Below, in pieces: positions 8,259-17,357 of a DNA stretch of 51,700 nucleotides. Origin of the DNA: DAOPYE01 sp035352715 (GTDB lineage: Bacteria; Acidobacteriota; Holophagae; Holophagales; Holophagaceae); the NCBI GenBank assembly GCA_035352715.1, contig DAOPYE010000006.1, positions 1-51,700 on the forward strand, read 5' to 3'. Position 1 is the first letter of the stretch, and every line of letters starts with the position of its first letter. The notes under the pieces are model-generated. The model saw only the letters and a program-made list of their open reading frames with translations. It ran no database searches and had not been told where the DNA came from. The translations under genes were made by a program, and so were the position numbers.

Positions 8259-9353
8259 ATGGATAGGGGCACGCAGAAGAACATCATCCGGCGGCGATTC
8301 CCCTGGGGATGGTTGGTGCTGGCGGCTTTGGGCGCGGCTGCGCTGGCCATGGTCTATGTGCAGAAGCACGCGCCCGTGACGCTGGCCACGGTGCGTCCGA
8401 CGCTCTTCAAGGCGGGGGATCGCAATCCGCTGGTGACCGCTTCGGGCTACATCGTCGCCCGGCATCGGGCCACGCTCTCGGCCAAGGCCCTGGGCCGTCT
8501 TTCGTGGCTGGGCGTGGAAGAGGGCACCCGTGTTACCCAGGGCCAGATCATCGCCCGCCTGGAATCCACGGATCTTCAGGCGGCGCGGGATCAGATCGCC
8601 GCGAACCTGCAGCAGGCGGAACTGGATCTCAAGCGCGCGGAGAGCCTGTTCAAGGAGGGCGTGCTGGATCGCGCCAGCGTGGACAAGCTGCGCACCACCG
8701 TCCTGACCCAGCGGGCCCAGCTGAAGTACCAGGACGCCCAGCTGGAGAACATGGTCCTGCGCGCGCCGTTCACGGGCACCGTCACGCAAAAGCTTTCCGA
8801 GCTGGGCGAGACCGTCAGTCCCGGCAGCGCGGGCGGCGCGAATGCGATCAACGCGATCGCCGTGCTGGCGGATTTCGACACGCTGGAAGTCGAGGTGGAG
8901 GTCAGCGAAACCGGCATCGCCAAGCTGAAGAAGGGCATGCCCGCCGAGATCCACGTGGACGCGCTGGAGAACGATCCCAAGGATCGGGTGCTGAAGGGCG
9001 TTCTGCGCGAGATCTATCCGTCCAGCAACCGTCAGAAGGCCGTCGTCATCGTGCGCGTGGCCTTCCTTGAGAAGAACCCGATCCTGGTGCCCGATATGGG
9101 CGCGAAGGTGACCTTCCTGGGCGATCCCTTTTCCAAGGACACGCTGGTGCTGGGACGCGAGCAGATCGTGAAGGTCCGGGGGACGGACGCCGTGTGGACC
9201 CTTCGGGAGGGCAAGGCCGCGCTGCAACCGGTGCGGGTGGTGGCCGAGAATCCCGTCGGGTTCCAGGTGGAAGGCCTCGATCCCGCGCTGCCGCTGCTAT
9301 TGCTGCCCGCGGATCTGAAGCTATCCGAAGGCACCAAGGTGAAGCTCAAATGA
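8259..9353 (+). CDS. HlyD/MacA-type periplasmic adaptor of an efflux ABC transporter
   Basis: Membrane-fusion subunit linking an inner-membrane ABC exporter to the envelope. The ATG at 8259 is chosen because GAGGAATGAGG lies just upstream and the protein then opens with a normal anchor: MDRGTQKNIIRRR and a transmembrane helix (about residues 15-33). The 364-aa product then shows a lipoyl-like half (GYIVARHRATLSAKALGRL, GQIIARLES), a coiled-coil hairpin with KRAESLFKEGVLDRASVD, a second lipoyl half (LRAPFTGTVTQKL), a beta-barrel and a membrane-proximal domain. Its stop overlaps the ATPase start (ATGA). Cargo is unknown; MacAB-like macrolide or peptide export is only an analogy. Confidence 0.9.
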   Translation: MDRGTQKNIIRRRFPWGWLVLAALGAAALAMVYVQKHAPVTLATVRPTLFKAGDRNPLVTASGYIVARHRATLSAKALGRLSWLGVEEGTRVTQGQIIARLESTDLQAARDQIAANLQQAELDLKRAESLFKEGVLDRASVDKLRTTVLTQRAQLKYQDAQLENMVLRAPFTGTVTQKLSELGETVSPGSAGGANAINAIAVLADFDTLEVEVEVSETGIAKLKKGMPAEIHVDALENDPKDRVLKGVLREIYPSSNRQKAVVIVRVAFLEKNPILVPDMGAKVTFLGDPFSKDTLVLGREQIVKVRGTDAVWTLREGKAALQPVRVVAENPVGFQVEGLDPALPLLLLPADLKLSEGTKVKLK

Positions 9354-10060
9354 ACGGGGCTTCGAACGGCGAAGCCATCATCCGCTGCGAGGCCGTGGCC
9401 AAAAGCTACTGGCGCGGCGCGCTGGAGATCCCCGTGCTGCAGGGCCTGGATCTGGAGCTGCCCCGGGGTGGGTACTGCGCGCTGATGGGGCCCTCGGGCT
9501 CGGGCAAGACCACGCTGCTCAACCTGATCGCCGGCATCGACCGGCCCACCGGCGGGGCCATCCGCGTGTGCGGCTACGATCTGCACGATCTGGATGACGA
9601 TGATCTGGCCGCCTGGCGCGCGGTCCACGTGGGTTTCATCTTCCAGAACTACAACCTAGTGCCCGTGCTGAACGCGTTCGAGAACGTGGAGTTGCCGCTG
9701 CTGCTTTCGTCCATGGGGCGGCGCGAACGGCGCGAGCGTGTGCGCGAATCCCTGGCCCTGGTCAATCTCACGGATTTCGAGGAGAGCTATCCCCGCCAGC
9801 TCAGCGGCGGGCAGGAGCAGCGCGTCGCCATCGCGCGGGCCATCGCCGGGGATCCCGATCTCATCGTCGCCGACGAGCCGACGGGCGCGCTGGATTCCAA
9901 GAACGCCGAAGAGGTGTTGGCGCTCATGGCGCGGCTGAACGGCGAACTCGGCAAGACGATCCTGATGGTCACCCACGATCCCAAGGCCGCCCATCACGCC
10001 CGCACCCAGGTGCATCTCGAAAAGGGCGTATTGGACAGAACTGTCGAAATCAATTCCTGA
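9350..10060 (+). CDS. ABC transporter ATP-binding protein (MacB/LolD type)
   Basis: Cytosolic ATPase of the exporter, 236 aa, the usual length. Walker A is GPSGSGKTT, the Q-loop is in FIFQNYNLVPVLNAFENVEL (the MacB/LolD signature), the ABC signature is LSGGQEQRVAIARAI, Walker B is LIVADEPTGALDS and the H-loop is MVTHDP. LSGGQEQ has Glu where LSGGQQQ is commoner. The start ATG at 9350 overlaps the adaptor stop by four bases, and the next gene starts one base after its stop, so the stoichiometry of the complex is probably set by coupled translation. Confidence 0.95.
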   Translation: MNGASNGEAIIRCEAVAKSYWRGALEIPVLQGLDLELPRGGYCALMGPSGSGKTTLLNLIAGIDRPTGGAIRVCGYDLHDLDDDDLAAWRAVHVGFIFQNYNLVPVLNAFENVELPLLLSSMGRRERRERVRESLALVNLTDFEESYPRQLSGGQEQRVAIARAIAGDPDLIVADEPTGALDSKNAEEVLALMARLNGELGKTILMVTHDPKAAHHARTQVHLEKGVLDRTVEINS

Positions 10061-10061
10061 C

Positions 10062-11219
10062 GTGAGATACCTTCACCTGATCTTCCGCTCCCTGCTCCGT
10101 TCGCGACGGCGGACCGTGCTGACGGTGCTTTCCCTGGCCGGTTCCGTGGCGCTGGTGGCCATCCTGCAAAGCGTGCTCTCGACGCTGGATGGCTTTGCCA
10201 ATAACCCGAATTCGTCGAACCGCATCGCCGTGCGGCATCGCACTTCGATCACCAATCTGCTGCCGCTGCGGCACGAGGACTGGATCCGCTCCCAGCGTGA
10301 CGTGGAGGCGGTCATGGCGCTCCAGTGGTTCGGCGGCGTCTACAAGGACCCCCGCAACTTCTTCCCCAATTTCGCCTCCGAGCCCGAACCCCTGCTCCAG
10401 GTGTTCAAGGAGGAGATCACGGACTATTCCGAGGTCCAGTTCCGGGACTTCCTGCAGGACCGCAACGGCTGCGTCGTGGGTGAGGCGCTCGCGAAAAAAT
10501 ACGGCTGGAAGATCGGCGATGTGATCCCGCTGCAGGGCACGACCTTTCCGATCAACCCGCGCCTGACGCTGCGCGCGATCTTCCGCTCGCGGCGAGCCAC
10601 CGATGAGCAGGTGCTGCACTTCCACTTCAAGCTGCTGCAGGAAGGGGTGCCGTACTTCAAGGGCAGCGTGGGCAACTTCTGGGTGCGTGCCAAGCATCCG
10701 GAGGATGTACCGCGCCTCATGCGAGCCATCGACGAGCACTTCAAGGACGCGGCGGAGCCGACGCTGAGCGAGACCGAGAACGCCTTCCAGCTCGAGTTCC
10801 TGAAGATGATCGGCAACTATTCGGCCATGATCCACGCCATCACGGTCGCGGTGCTGGTGGCCATCCTCATCGTAACGGCCAACACCATGGGCATGGCCAT
10901 TCGCGAGCGGAGCACCGAGATCGCCGTATTCCGCGCCATGGGCTTCACCAGCGGCCAGATGCTGGGCCTGCTGCTGACCGAGGGCGTGCTGCTTTCCCTG
11001 CTCGGAACGGGCTTCGGCCTAGCCGTGGCCTATCTCATGGCCGGGGGCATCCGCGCAGTGGCGGGGGGAATCCTGCCGTATTTGACGGATTTCTCGATCA
11101 CGCCCGACACCCTGCAGCTGTGCTTTGAAGCCACCCTGGCGGTGGGGCTGCTCTCCACGTTCATCCCCGCCTACCGCGCGGTCCGGCAGCCCATCGTCCA
11201 GGGCTTGAGGGCGCTGTGA
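10062..11219 (+). CDS. FtsX/MacB-type ABC permease, first copy
   Basis: Inner-membrane permease, 385 aa, starting with GTG one base after the ATPase stop. Topology fits the FtsX family: an N-terminal helix (RTVLTVLSLAGSVALVAILQS), a large periplasmic domain (about residues 45-255), then three C-terminal helices. The motif MAIRERSTEIAVFRAMGF is the conserved cytoplasmic segment that couples to the ATPase. The unusually short N-terminus lacks the fused ATPase of true MacB, consistent with the separate ATPase gene. It overlaps the next permease by one base (TGATG), and the pair likely forms a heterodimer. Confidence 0.92.
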   Translation: MRYLHLIFRSLLRSRRRTVLTVLSLAGSVALVAILQSVLSTLDGFANNPNSSNRIAVRHRTSITNLLPLRHEDWIRSQRDVEAVMALQWFGGVYKDPRNFFPNFASEPEPLLQVFKEEITDYSEVQFRDFLQDRNGCVVGEALAKKYGWKIGDVIPLQGTTFPINPRLTLRAIFRSRRATDEQVLHFHFKLLQEGVPYFKGSVGNFWVRAKHPEDVPRLMRAIDEHFKDAAEPTLSETENAFQLEFLKMIGNYSAMIHAITVAVLVAILIVTANTMGMAIRERSTEIAVFRAMGFTSGQMLGLLLTEGVLLSLLGTGFGLAVAYLMAGGIRAVAGGILPYLTDFSITPDTLQLCFEATLAVGLLSTFIPAYRAVRQPIVQGLRAL

Positions 11220-12448
11220 TGATCTGGTTCTGCTTCATCCCTCTGATCCCCTACCTGGCGTGGCTGCTCTGGGCCGCGCTGCGCTATCCAGTGCCCCTGT
11301 CCTACAACGCGCGCTCGCTCTGGCAGCGCAAGGTCAGCACGATCTGCACCGGGGCGGCCATCGCGGTCGTGGTGGGCATCTTCGTGGTCGTGCTTTCGCT
11401 GTCCCAGGGCATTTCCAAGGCCTTCGTCCATAGCGGTCGGGCGGATCAGGCCCTGGTGCTGCGCCCCAACGCGAAGACCGAACTCACCAGCGGCATCGAG
11501 CGGGATCGCGTGCGCATCCTGAAGGCCCATCCCCTGGTGGCGCAGGACGCCGAAGGTCCGCTGGTCAGCGCCGAATGCTATGTGGTCAAGATGCTTGAGC
11601 TGGCGGATGGCACCGGCGGGGCCAATGTGGCCGTGCGCGGCGTCGAGCCCGCGGGCATCCGCATGCGGGACCAGGTGCACCTCGTGAAGGGACGATGGTT
11701 CCGCTCCGGGCTGCCCGAGCTCGTGGTTCCCCGCCGGATGCAGGGGCGCTTCGGCGATCTGGAGGTGGGCAAGCGCCTGCCTTTTGCCGGAATGGAATGG
11801 GAGATCGTGGGCGTTTTCGACGCTGAGGGTTCCGCCTTCGATTCAGAAATCTGGACAGATACTGTCGAACTCATGCTGGCCTGCCGGCGCGATGCCTATT
11901 CGTCGATGCTGGTGCGCCTGGCTTCGCCGGAGAAGGTGGATGGATTCGCCCAGATGGTGGATTCGGACAAGCGCCTGAAGCTGGATGTGCTGCGCGAGAC
12001 GGAGTACTACGCCAGGCAGACGGAGGCGGGCGCGCCCATCCGGATCCTGGGTCAGCTCATCACCGTGATCCTCACCATCGGTGCCATCTTTGCCGCCATG
12101 AACACGATGTATGCGGCCGTCTCCGGTCGCACCTCCGAGATCGGAACCCTACGCGCCATCGGTTATCGGCGCCGGGAGATCCTGGCCAGCTTCCAATGGG
12201 AATCGATCCTGCTTTGCGGCCTGGGCGGCGTGCTGGGCGTCGTGTCAGCACTTTGGTTCAATGGCATCCAGACCGGCACCGTGAACTTCGATACGTTTTC
12301 GGATGTCAGCTTCGCCTTCACGATCACGCCTGCCTTGATGCTCCAGGGTGTGGCCTTCAGCGTCCTGATGGGAATCCTGGGGGGCTTTTTTCCTGCCTGG
12401 CGTGCGAGCCGCATACCCATTACCGAGGCGATGCGCAGCGGCGTGTAG
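11219..12448 (+). CDS. FtsX/MacB-type ABC permease, second copy
   Basis: Second permease, 409 aa. The ATG at 11219 shares one base with the previous stop. An extra hydrophobic segment at the start (WFCFIPLIPYLAWLLWAAL) precedes the usual first FtsX helix (ICTGAAIAVVVGIFVVVLSL). A large periplasmic domain, three C-terminal helices and the coupling motif SGRTSEIGTLRAIGYRRREI follow. The tail ITEAMRSGV resembles MacB C-termini. It closes the four-gene efflux operon. The two permeases are only distantly alike, supporting an asymmetric transporter rather than a recent duplication. Confidence 0.92.
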   Translation: MIWFCFIPLIPYLAWLLWAALRYPVPLSYNARSLWQRKVSTICTGAAIAVVVGIFVVVLSLSQGISKAFVHSGRADQALVLRPNAKTELTSGIERDRVRILKAHPLVAQDAEGPLVSAECYVVKMLELADGTGGANVAVRGVEPAGIRMRDQVHLVKGRWFRSGLPELVVPRRMQGRFGDLEVGKRLPFAGMEWEIVGVFDAEGSAFDSEIWTDTVELMLACRRDAYSSMLVRLASPEKVDGFAQMVDSDKRLKLDVLRETEYYARQTEAGAPIRILGQLITVILTIGAIFAAMNTMYAAVSGRTSEIGTLRAIGYRRREILASFQWESILLCGLGGVLGVVSALWFNGIQTGTVNFDTFSDVSFAFTITPALMLQGVAFSVLMGILGGFFPAWRASRIPITEAMRSGV

Positions 12449-12511
12449 CGGCCAAAAGCTCAAGGCGGTCCAGGGACCGGAAGCGGTTGAGGCCCTTTCG
12501 CCCCTGGCCCC

Positions 12512-12540
12512 TTGGACGGGACCGAGGTCTGGCATATTCT
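12512..12540 (+). promoter_or_regulatory. Candidate sigma-70 promoter for the GH43 gene
   Basis: In the 231-base gap before the GH43 gene, TTGGAC (12512-12517) and TATTCT (12535-12540) are separated by 17 bases. This would give an untranslated leader of about 130 bases, long enough for regulation, but I see no recognisable riboswitch in it. No clear terminator for the efflux operon is visible upstream. Confidence 0.45.
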
Positions 12541-12679
12541 TGTCGGGTCGGCCGCACTCCGGCACCGATCCCCGTCGAATGCGCCGCCGTGGTTCCTGGC
12601 GTTTTATCAAGATTTGCGGGTCATCGGCCGACGGTACATCCCTGACGTGAACGTCCACCAACCCGCGGGAGATCATTCC

Positions 12680-13645
12680 ATGATCGAGAAAAAGCCACTG
12701 ATCACACACATGTACTCGGCGGATCCCTCTGCCAACGTGTTCAACGGAAAGCTGTACATCTACCCGTCCCATGACTTGGACATCGAAACCATCGATAACG
12801 ACAACGGCGATCAGTACGCGATGGTCGATTACCACGTCTATGAGATGGAGGACATGAACGAGTATCCCAAGGATCTGGGCTGCATCCTGCACCTCAAGGA
12901 TGTGCCCTGGGCCTCCAAGCAGATGTGGGCTCCCGATGCCGCGGAGAAGGACGGCAAGTTCTACTTCTACTTCCCCGCCCGCGACAAGGACGACATCTTC
13001 CGCATCGGCGTGGCCGTGGCGGATTCGCCCGCCGGCCCCTTCAAGGCGCAGCCCGAGCCGATCAAGGGCAGCCTCAGCATCGATCCCTGCATCTTCCCCG
13101 ACGAAGACGGGAAGTACTACCTTTCCTTCGGCGGCCTGTGGGGCGGCCAGCTGGACAAGTGGAAGACCGGCACGTTCGACCCCGAGGGCGGCGAGCCCGC
13201 GGACGATCAGCCTGCGGTGTGCCCCAAGATCGCCCTCATGTCCGACGATATGCTCGAGTTCGCGGAAAAGCCCCGCGATATCGTCATCGTCGATGAGAAC
13301 GGTGTTCCCTTGAAGGCGGGCGATCGCACGCGCCGCTACTTCGAAGGCCCCTGGATGCACAAGTACAACGGGACCTACTACCTGTCCTACTCCACGGGCG
13401 ACACGCACCTGCTGGTCTATGCGACCGCCGACAATCCCTACGGGCCGTTCACCTATCGTGGCGTGATCCTCACCCCCGTGCTCGGCTGGACCACCCATCA
13501 CTCCATCGTCGAATACAAGGGCGAGTGGTACCTCTTCTACCACGACTGCGAGATGTCCAAGGGCGTCAACCACAAGCGGAACGTGAAGTTCGCCAAGCTG
13601 GAATACCGTCCCGACGGCTCGATCGTGACGATCAGCCCCAACTGA
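12680..13645 (+). CDS. Glycoside hydrolase family 43 (arabinofuranosidase/xylosidase-like)
   Basis: A five-bladed propeller hydrolase acting on arabinose- or xylose-containing oligosaccharides, 321 aa. GGGAG eight bases upstream supports the ATG at 12680; longer upstream frames lack family similarity. The GH43 triad is present: general base D15 in YSADPSANVF, the pKa-modulating D135 in LSIDPCIFPDEDGKYY, and general acid E222 in RRYFEGPWMHKYNG. There is no signal peptide, so it acts on imported sugars, unlike the secreted GH2 enzyme. It lies alone on its transcript, ended by a strong terminator. It neighbours a Gfo/Idh oxidoreductase and a sugar-binding receptor. The exact substrate cannot be set from sequence alone. 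Confidence 0.92.
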   Translation: MIEKKPLITHMYSADPSANVFNGKLYIYPSHDLDIETIDNDNGDQYAMVDYHVYEMEDMNEYPKDLGCILHLKDVPWASKQMWAPDAAEKDGKFYFYFPARDKDDIFRIGVAVADSPAGPFKAQPEPIKGSLSIDPCIFPDEDGKYYLSFGGLWGGQLDKWKTGTFDPEGGEPADDQPAVCPKIALMSDDMLEFAEKPRDIVIVDENGVPLKAGDRTRRYFEGPWMHKYNGTYYLSYSTGDTHLLVYATADNPYGPFTYRGVILTPVLGWTTHHSIVEYKGEWYLFYHDCEMSKGVNHKRNVKFAKLEYRPDGSIVTISPN

Positions 13646-13663
13646 TCCTCGCTTGAGCCTCTG

Positions 13664-13710
13664 CACCGCCCTCCGGCGCGCCAATGGCGCTGCGGAGGGC
13701 GGTGTTCTTT
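13664..13710 (+). terminator. Strong intrinsic terminator after the GH43 gene
   Basis: A 12-bp stem (CACCGCCCTCCG / CGGAGGGCGGTG), a 2x2 internal mismatch, a further 5-bp stem (GCGCC / GGCGC) and an AAT loop are followed by TTCTTT. It lies 19 bases after the GH43 stop and 10 bases before the 3-prime end of the convergent oxidoreductase gene, so it may serve both directions. Confidence 0.85.
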
Positions 13711-13720
13711 GTTCGGGCCC

Positions 13721-14698
13721 TTATGGCCGGGACAGGCTGGCGTAGAGCGCGTCCAGCACCTCCAGGTTGTTCAGGCTTTCATCCAGGCGCAGCCTGGGCT
13801 CGCGACCCAAAAGGATCGCATCGGCGAAATCCTCCACCTGTGACTGGTAGCGATGGCTCTCGGCCACGGCGATGCGTTCTTCCTGGTCCGCGGTCCTCAG
13901 AATCAGCTCTCCGGCATTGCCAAAGAACGTATCGGGGATTTCCAGCACGCCCTCGGTGCCGATGATCTCGGCCCGCACGTGCAAGGCGGCGTCGAATCCG
14001 CAGTGGATGGCCGCGATCAGGCCATTCTCATAGCGCAGGACCCCAGAAAGGTTCATGTCCACGCCGTTGTAGAAGCTGGCTTCAGCTCGGCAGCTCACGG
14101 GCTTGAGGCCGCCGGTCACCAGTCCCAGGAAATTCAGCGGGTAGACGCCCACGTCGTACAGGGCGCCGCCACCCAGTTCGGGCACCAGGCGAACATCCGG
14201 TTGCGCGATGGCCTCTGGCGACATGCGGAACCGGAAGCTGGCGTTGATGTGGCGAATGTCCCCCAGGCGGCCGTCGCGCAACAGCTTTTCCACCTGACGG
14301 GTGCGATCGGAATAGCGGTACATGAAGGCTTCCATCAGCCACCGGCCGTTGGCCCGCGCCGCATCGGCCATGCGTCGGGCTTCCGCGGCGTTCAGGGCCA
14401 GGGGTTTTTCGCACAGCACGTGCTTGCCTGCTTCCAGCGCGGCAATGGCCCAGGGGGCATGCAGGGCGTTGGGCAGCGGGATGTAGACGGCGTGGATCTC
14501 CGGATCCGCCAGCAAATCCTCGTAGTTCGCATAGGCGCTCGGAATGGCGAATCGCTGGCGCCCTTCGGCAAGCCGCGTGGCATCCCGCGCCGCCAGGGCC
14601 TGGATTCGGCCGTTGCGAGAGCGCTGGATCGCCGGCATGACGTGGTTGCGTGCGATGCGGGCGTAGCCCAGGACACCCCATTGAATCGTTTGGCTCAT
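13721..14698 (-). CDS. Gfo/Idh/MocA family NAD(P)-dependent oxidoreductase
   Basis: Oxidises or reduces a sugar, inositol or sugar derivative using NAD(P). The 325-aa product starts at 14698, where GAGGAG six bases upstream fixes the ATG. The N-terminal Rossmann fold begins VLGYARIARNHVMPAI; the usual GxGxxG is altered to GYARIA, as in some dehydrogenases related to Gfo and 1,5-anhydro-D-fructose reductase. EKPLALN is the conserved catalytic-site motif (Lys of EKP), and GGGALYDVGVYPLNF is the second-domain signature. It is divergent from the sugar-binding chemoreceptor across 259 bases and near GH43, so its substrate is probably a sugar released by these hydrolases. Confidence 0.9.
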   Translation of the reverse strand: MSQTIQWGVLGYARIARNHVMPAIQRSRNGRIQALAARDATRLAEGRQRFAIPSAYANYEDLLADPEIHAVYIPLPNALHAPWAIAALEAGKHVLCEKPLALNAAEARRMADAARANGRWLMEAFMYRYSDRTRQVEKLLRDGRLGDIRHINASFRFRMSPEAIAQPDVRLVPELGGGALYDVGVYPLNFLGLVTGGLKPVSCRAEASFYNGVDMNLSGVLRYENGLIAAIHCGFDAALHVRAEIIGTEGVLEIPDTFFGNAGELILRTADQEERIAVAESHRYQSQVEDFADAILLGREPRLRLDESLNNLEVLDALYASLSRP

Positions 14699-14957
14699 GG
14701 CGCTCCTCCTCATGTGTGCGGGTCTGATCCGGTGGGCGGTCGACGCGGGTTCGATGCCGCCGGAGAAACGATCGCGTAAATTCCAGGGATGGGAAAGATA
14801 TCTGGCCTCGGCCCTTGGGCTGGAGCGCTACGATGGCATGGCCGTCCTCAGGAGACCGGTGCTTCATTACTTGGGGCAACCTCGTCTTCAGTCGATGAGC
14901 CGTAATGTTGTTCCATTCCTTGTTCCTATGTGGCCACCCATCCTCGGAACCTTGCCC

Positions 14958-17270
14958 ATGAGCCAGCCCAGCCCGTCCCAAAGTAACTCGCGTCCCACCC
15001 TTGCGCTGCTCATTGACGCGATCACGGGATTTCAGGAGCCGTTCTGGACCGGCACGATGAGCGCGGCCGAGGCGTTGGGCGTGAATCTCATCAGCTTCGT
15101 GGGCGAAACCATCCATCACGCCATCGGCAACCGCTACGCCATCCAGCGCAACCGCATCTACGACTATGCCAACGAGGCCAGCGTGGACGGCGTGATCTTC
15201 CTGGGCAATTCCTTGGGGAACCATGTTTCGCCAGAGGAGTACGTTGCCTTCTGCGATCGCTTCAAGCACCTGCCTCGGGTCAGCATCGGTCGGACCATGC
15301 CCGGGATGCCGGCCATTCTCGTCAACAACGAGACGGGCATGCACGACATCATTTCGCACCTCATCAAGGAGCATGGCCGACGCAAGATCGTCCACATCCG
15401 CGGGCCAGAATCCAGCGTGGACGCCATCCAGCGCTTCAATGTCTACCAGGCGACGCTGCAGGAACACGGCATTCCCTTCGATCCCAATTACGTCATCCCC
15501 GGGGATTTTTCGCCCGAGGCCGGGGATCGCGGCGTGGAGATGATCCTGGAGCGCAAGCTGGAGTTCGACGCCATCATCTGCGCGAACGACTACATGGCCA
15601 TCGGCGCCCTCCGGACCGCCAAACAGCGCGGCTTCCGCGTGCCCTTCGACGTCTCCATCGCGGGCTTCGACGATATCGCCGCCTGCCAGCAGACGACGCC
15701 CCAGCTTTCCACCGTCCGCCAGCCCACGGAGATGCTCGGGCAGAAGGCCGTGGAAGTCCTGCTGGACATGATTCGCGGCAAGCGCGTGACCTCGGATATC
15801 TTCCTGCCCACGGAGGTGGTGATCCGGCAATCCTGCGGCTGCGCTACCAGCGGCATCCAGGAGGTGCTGCCCTCCGATAAAACCCGCGTGTCGGCGCCCC
15901 TGAAGTCGGGCAAGAGCGCGCTTGAGATCCTGCACGCCGCCTTGTGCGAAGCCTCGAACCTCAAGCCGACCACGGAACTGGGGCAAAAGATTCTCCCCGT
16001 GCTCGATGAATTCCGGCGCGAGGTGCTGGATGGCACCGAGAATCTCTTCATTCCGGCCCTGGATACGCTGCTGAACAAGCAGATCGAGGCACGGGTCGAT
16101 CTCGCGAACTGGCAGAACATCATCTCCCATCTGCGTAACCTCACCGTGCCTTCCCTGCCGGACGACGCTCAGCGCGTTCGGGCCGAGAACCTGTGCCATC
16201 AGGCGCGCGTGCTGATCGGCGTGATGCTGGAACGGGCCAAGATGAATCTCAACGCCGAGGCCAGCGAACAGAGGAATCGCCTCAACGAGGTCGCCCAGAA
16301 GCTCGGGACGTCGTTCGACATGAACGAACTGATGTCCATCGCGGCATCCGAATTCAGGCATCTGGATATTCCCGGTACCCTGGTCTCCGTCTATGGTGAC
16401 GATGGCCGTAACGAGCAGCGCGCTCAGCTTCTGCTCGCGTGCGTGGGCAATCAGGTTCTGCAGACGGGCGGGCGGTACGAGGATTACCCCGCCAGCGAGT
16501 TCTTCCCCAAGGATCTGCTGCCCTCGGATCGCCCCTTCTACCTGGTGGCCCAATCCCTGCACTACCAGGAGGAATCCCTGGGGTTCCTGGCCCTGGAGGC
16601 GGGCTCGAAGGATGGATCGATCTACGAGGCGATCTTCACGCAGCTGCGCAGCTCCATCAAGGGCGCCCTCCTGCTGGCGCAAAGCCGTCATGCCGAAGCG
16701 GGCCTGAAGCGTCAGAACGATCAGATCCACTCCCTGGTGCTTCCCATGGTGGAGGCCATCGGGCAGGTGTCGGAGATCTCGCACAACAAGATGCAATCCA
16801 TCCGCCAGCTCGCCAAGACCACGGAGATCTCTAGCCAGAAGATCGAAGAGACGAACCGCGAAATCGGGAACGTCTCCACGAACATGCACAAGATCGCCGA
16901 GATGCTGACCGTGATCGACGAGATCTCCGCGACCGTCGACCTGTTGGGCATCAATGCCGCCATCGAATCGGCCCACGCGGGTAGTTTCGGCCGCGGTTTC
17001 GGCGTCATCGCCGGCGAGATCCGCAAGCTCTCCGAATCCACCAAGCAGAACGCGACGGATATCTCCAACGCCCTGGGCCAGGTCGGTTCCAGCATCAGCG
17101 ATTCCGTCACCACGGGCCACGAGAGTCTGCAGACCTTCGAGGAGGTGGCCACGGGCGTGACCGATGTGCTGGGCGCCCTGGAAATGATCATCGAGAAGAT
17201 GGAGGCCCTCTCCAACCTCAGCCAGGAGATCCTGAAGGTGATGAATTCCTTCAGCCAGGAGGCGTCCTAG
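14958..17270 (+). CDS. Soluble LacI-like sugar-binding domain fused to a methyl-accepting chemotaxis signalling domain
   Basis: A 770-aa multidomain sensor. Residues about 14-290 form a LacI/PBP-I type sugar-binding fold (LALLIDAITGFQEPFW, SVDGVIFLG, FDAIICANDYMAIGAL, VSIAGFDDIAACQQTTPQLS, VRQPTEMLGQKAV) without the DNA-binding helix-turn-helix. A helical linker follows, then a GAF-like domain (about 440-570). Residues 575-770 are a chemoreceptor coiled-coil hairpin with tip LLGINAAIESAHAG and GRGFGVIAGEIRKLSES. There is no signal peptide or membrane helix from the chosen ATG at 14958 or from upstream in-frame starts, so it should sense cytosolic sugar and act on a CheA/CheW array. No CheR-binding pentapeptide ends it. 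Proteins joining the same kind of binding domain to GGDEF or AraC outputs are known; the MCP output is rarer. The start is uncertain (an ATG at 14928 is possible). Confidence 0.88.
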   Translation: MSQPSPSQSNSRPTLALLIDAITGFQEPFWTGTMSAAEALGVNLISFVGETIHHAIGNRYAIQRNRIYDYANEASVDGVIFLGNSLGNHVSPEEYVAFCDRFKHLPRVSIGRTMPGMPAILVNNETGMHDIISHLIKEHGRRKIVHIRGPESSVDAIQRFNVYQATLQEHGIPFDPNYVIPGDFSPEAGDRGVEMILERKLEFDAIICANDYMAIGALRTAKQRGFRVPFDVSIAGFDDIAACQQTTPQLSTVRQPTEMLGQKAVEVLLDMIRGKRVTSDIFLPTEVVIRQSCGCATSGIQEVLPSDKTRVSAPLKSGKSALEILHAALCEASNLKPTTELGQKILPVLDEFRREVLDGTENLFIPALDTLLNKQIEARVDLANWQNIISHLRNLTVPSLPDDAQRVRAENLCHQARVLIGVMLERAKMNLNAEASEQRNRLNEVAQKLGTSFDMNELMSIAASEFRHLDIPGTLVSVYGDDGRNEQRAQLLLACVGNQVLQTGGRYEDYPASEFFPKDLLPSDRPFYLVAQSLHYQEESLGFLALEAGSKDGSIYEAIFTQLRSSIKGALLLAQSRHAEAGLKRQNDQIHSLVLPMVEAIGQVSEISHNKMQSIRQLAKTTEISSQKIEETNREIGNVSTNMHKIAEMLTVIDEISATVDLLGINAAIESAHAGSFGRGFGVIAGEIRKLSESTKQNATDISNALGQVGSSISDSVTTGHESLQTFEEVATGVTDVLGALEMIIEKMEALSNLSQEILKVMNSFSQEAS

Positions 17271-17357
17271 AGCCTCTCCGACCCTGCATCTCTGCCTCGC
17301 CCCGCGGAGTATCAGGTCGCCCGTTTGGCGCGGTTGCGAGCGCTAAGCCTGACGCTA

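Noticed and set aside
12520..12545. Possible sigma-54 promoter (TGGCATATTCTTGTC) before the GH43 gene
   Set aside because: The downstream half does not keep the GC dinucleotide at the right spacing; a sigma-70 promoter with a 17-base spacer fits better.
8226..14775. A shared 10-mer AAACGATCGC in two intergenic regions (8226-8235 and 14766-14775), suggestive of a LacI-type site
   Set aside because: It is an imperfect palindrome, a 10-mer repeat is expected by chance in 52 kb, and no LacI repressor with a helix-turn-helix is present.
14082..17120. A 1012-codon open frame on the minus strand across the chemoreceptor fusion
   Set aside because: It runs antisense to a strongly supported gene, has low-complexity His/Gln/Arg-rich translation and no domain; it is a product of GC-rich codon bias. 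The same applies to long antisense frames at 1771-3225, 12245-13684 and 48009-50345.
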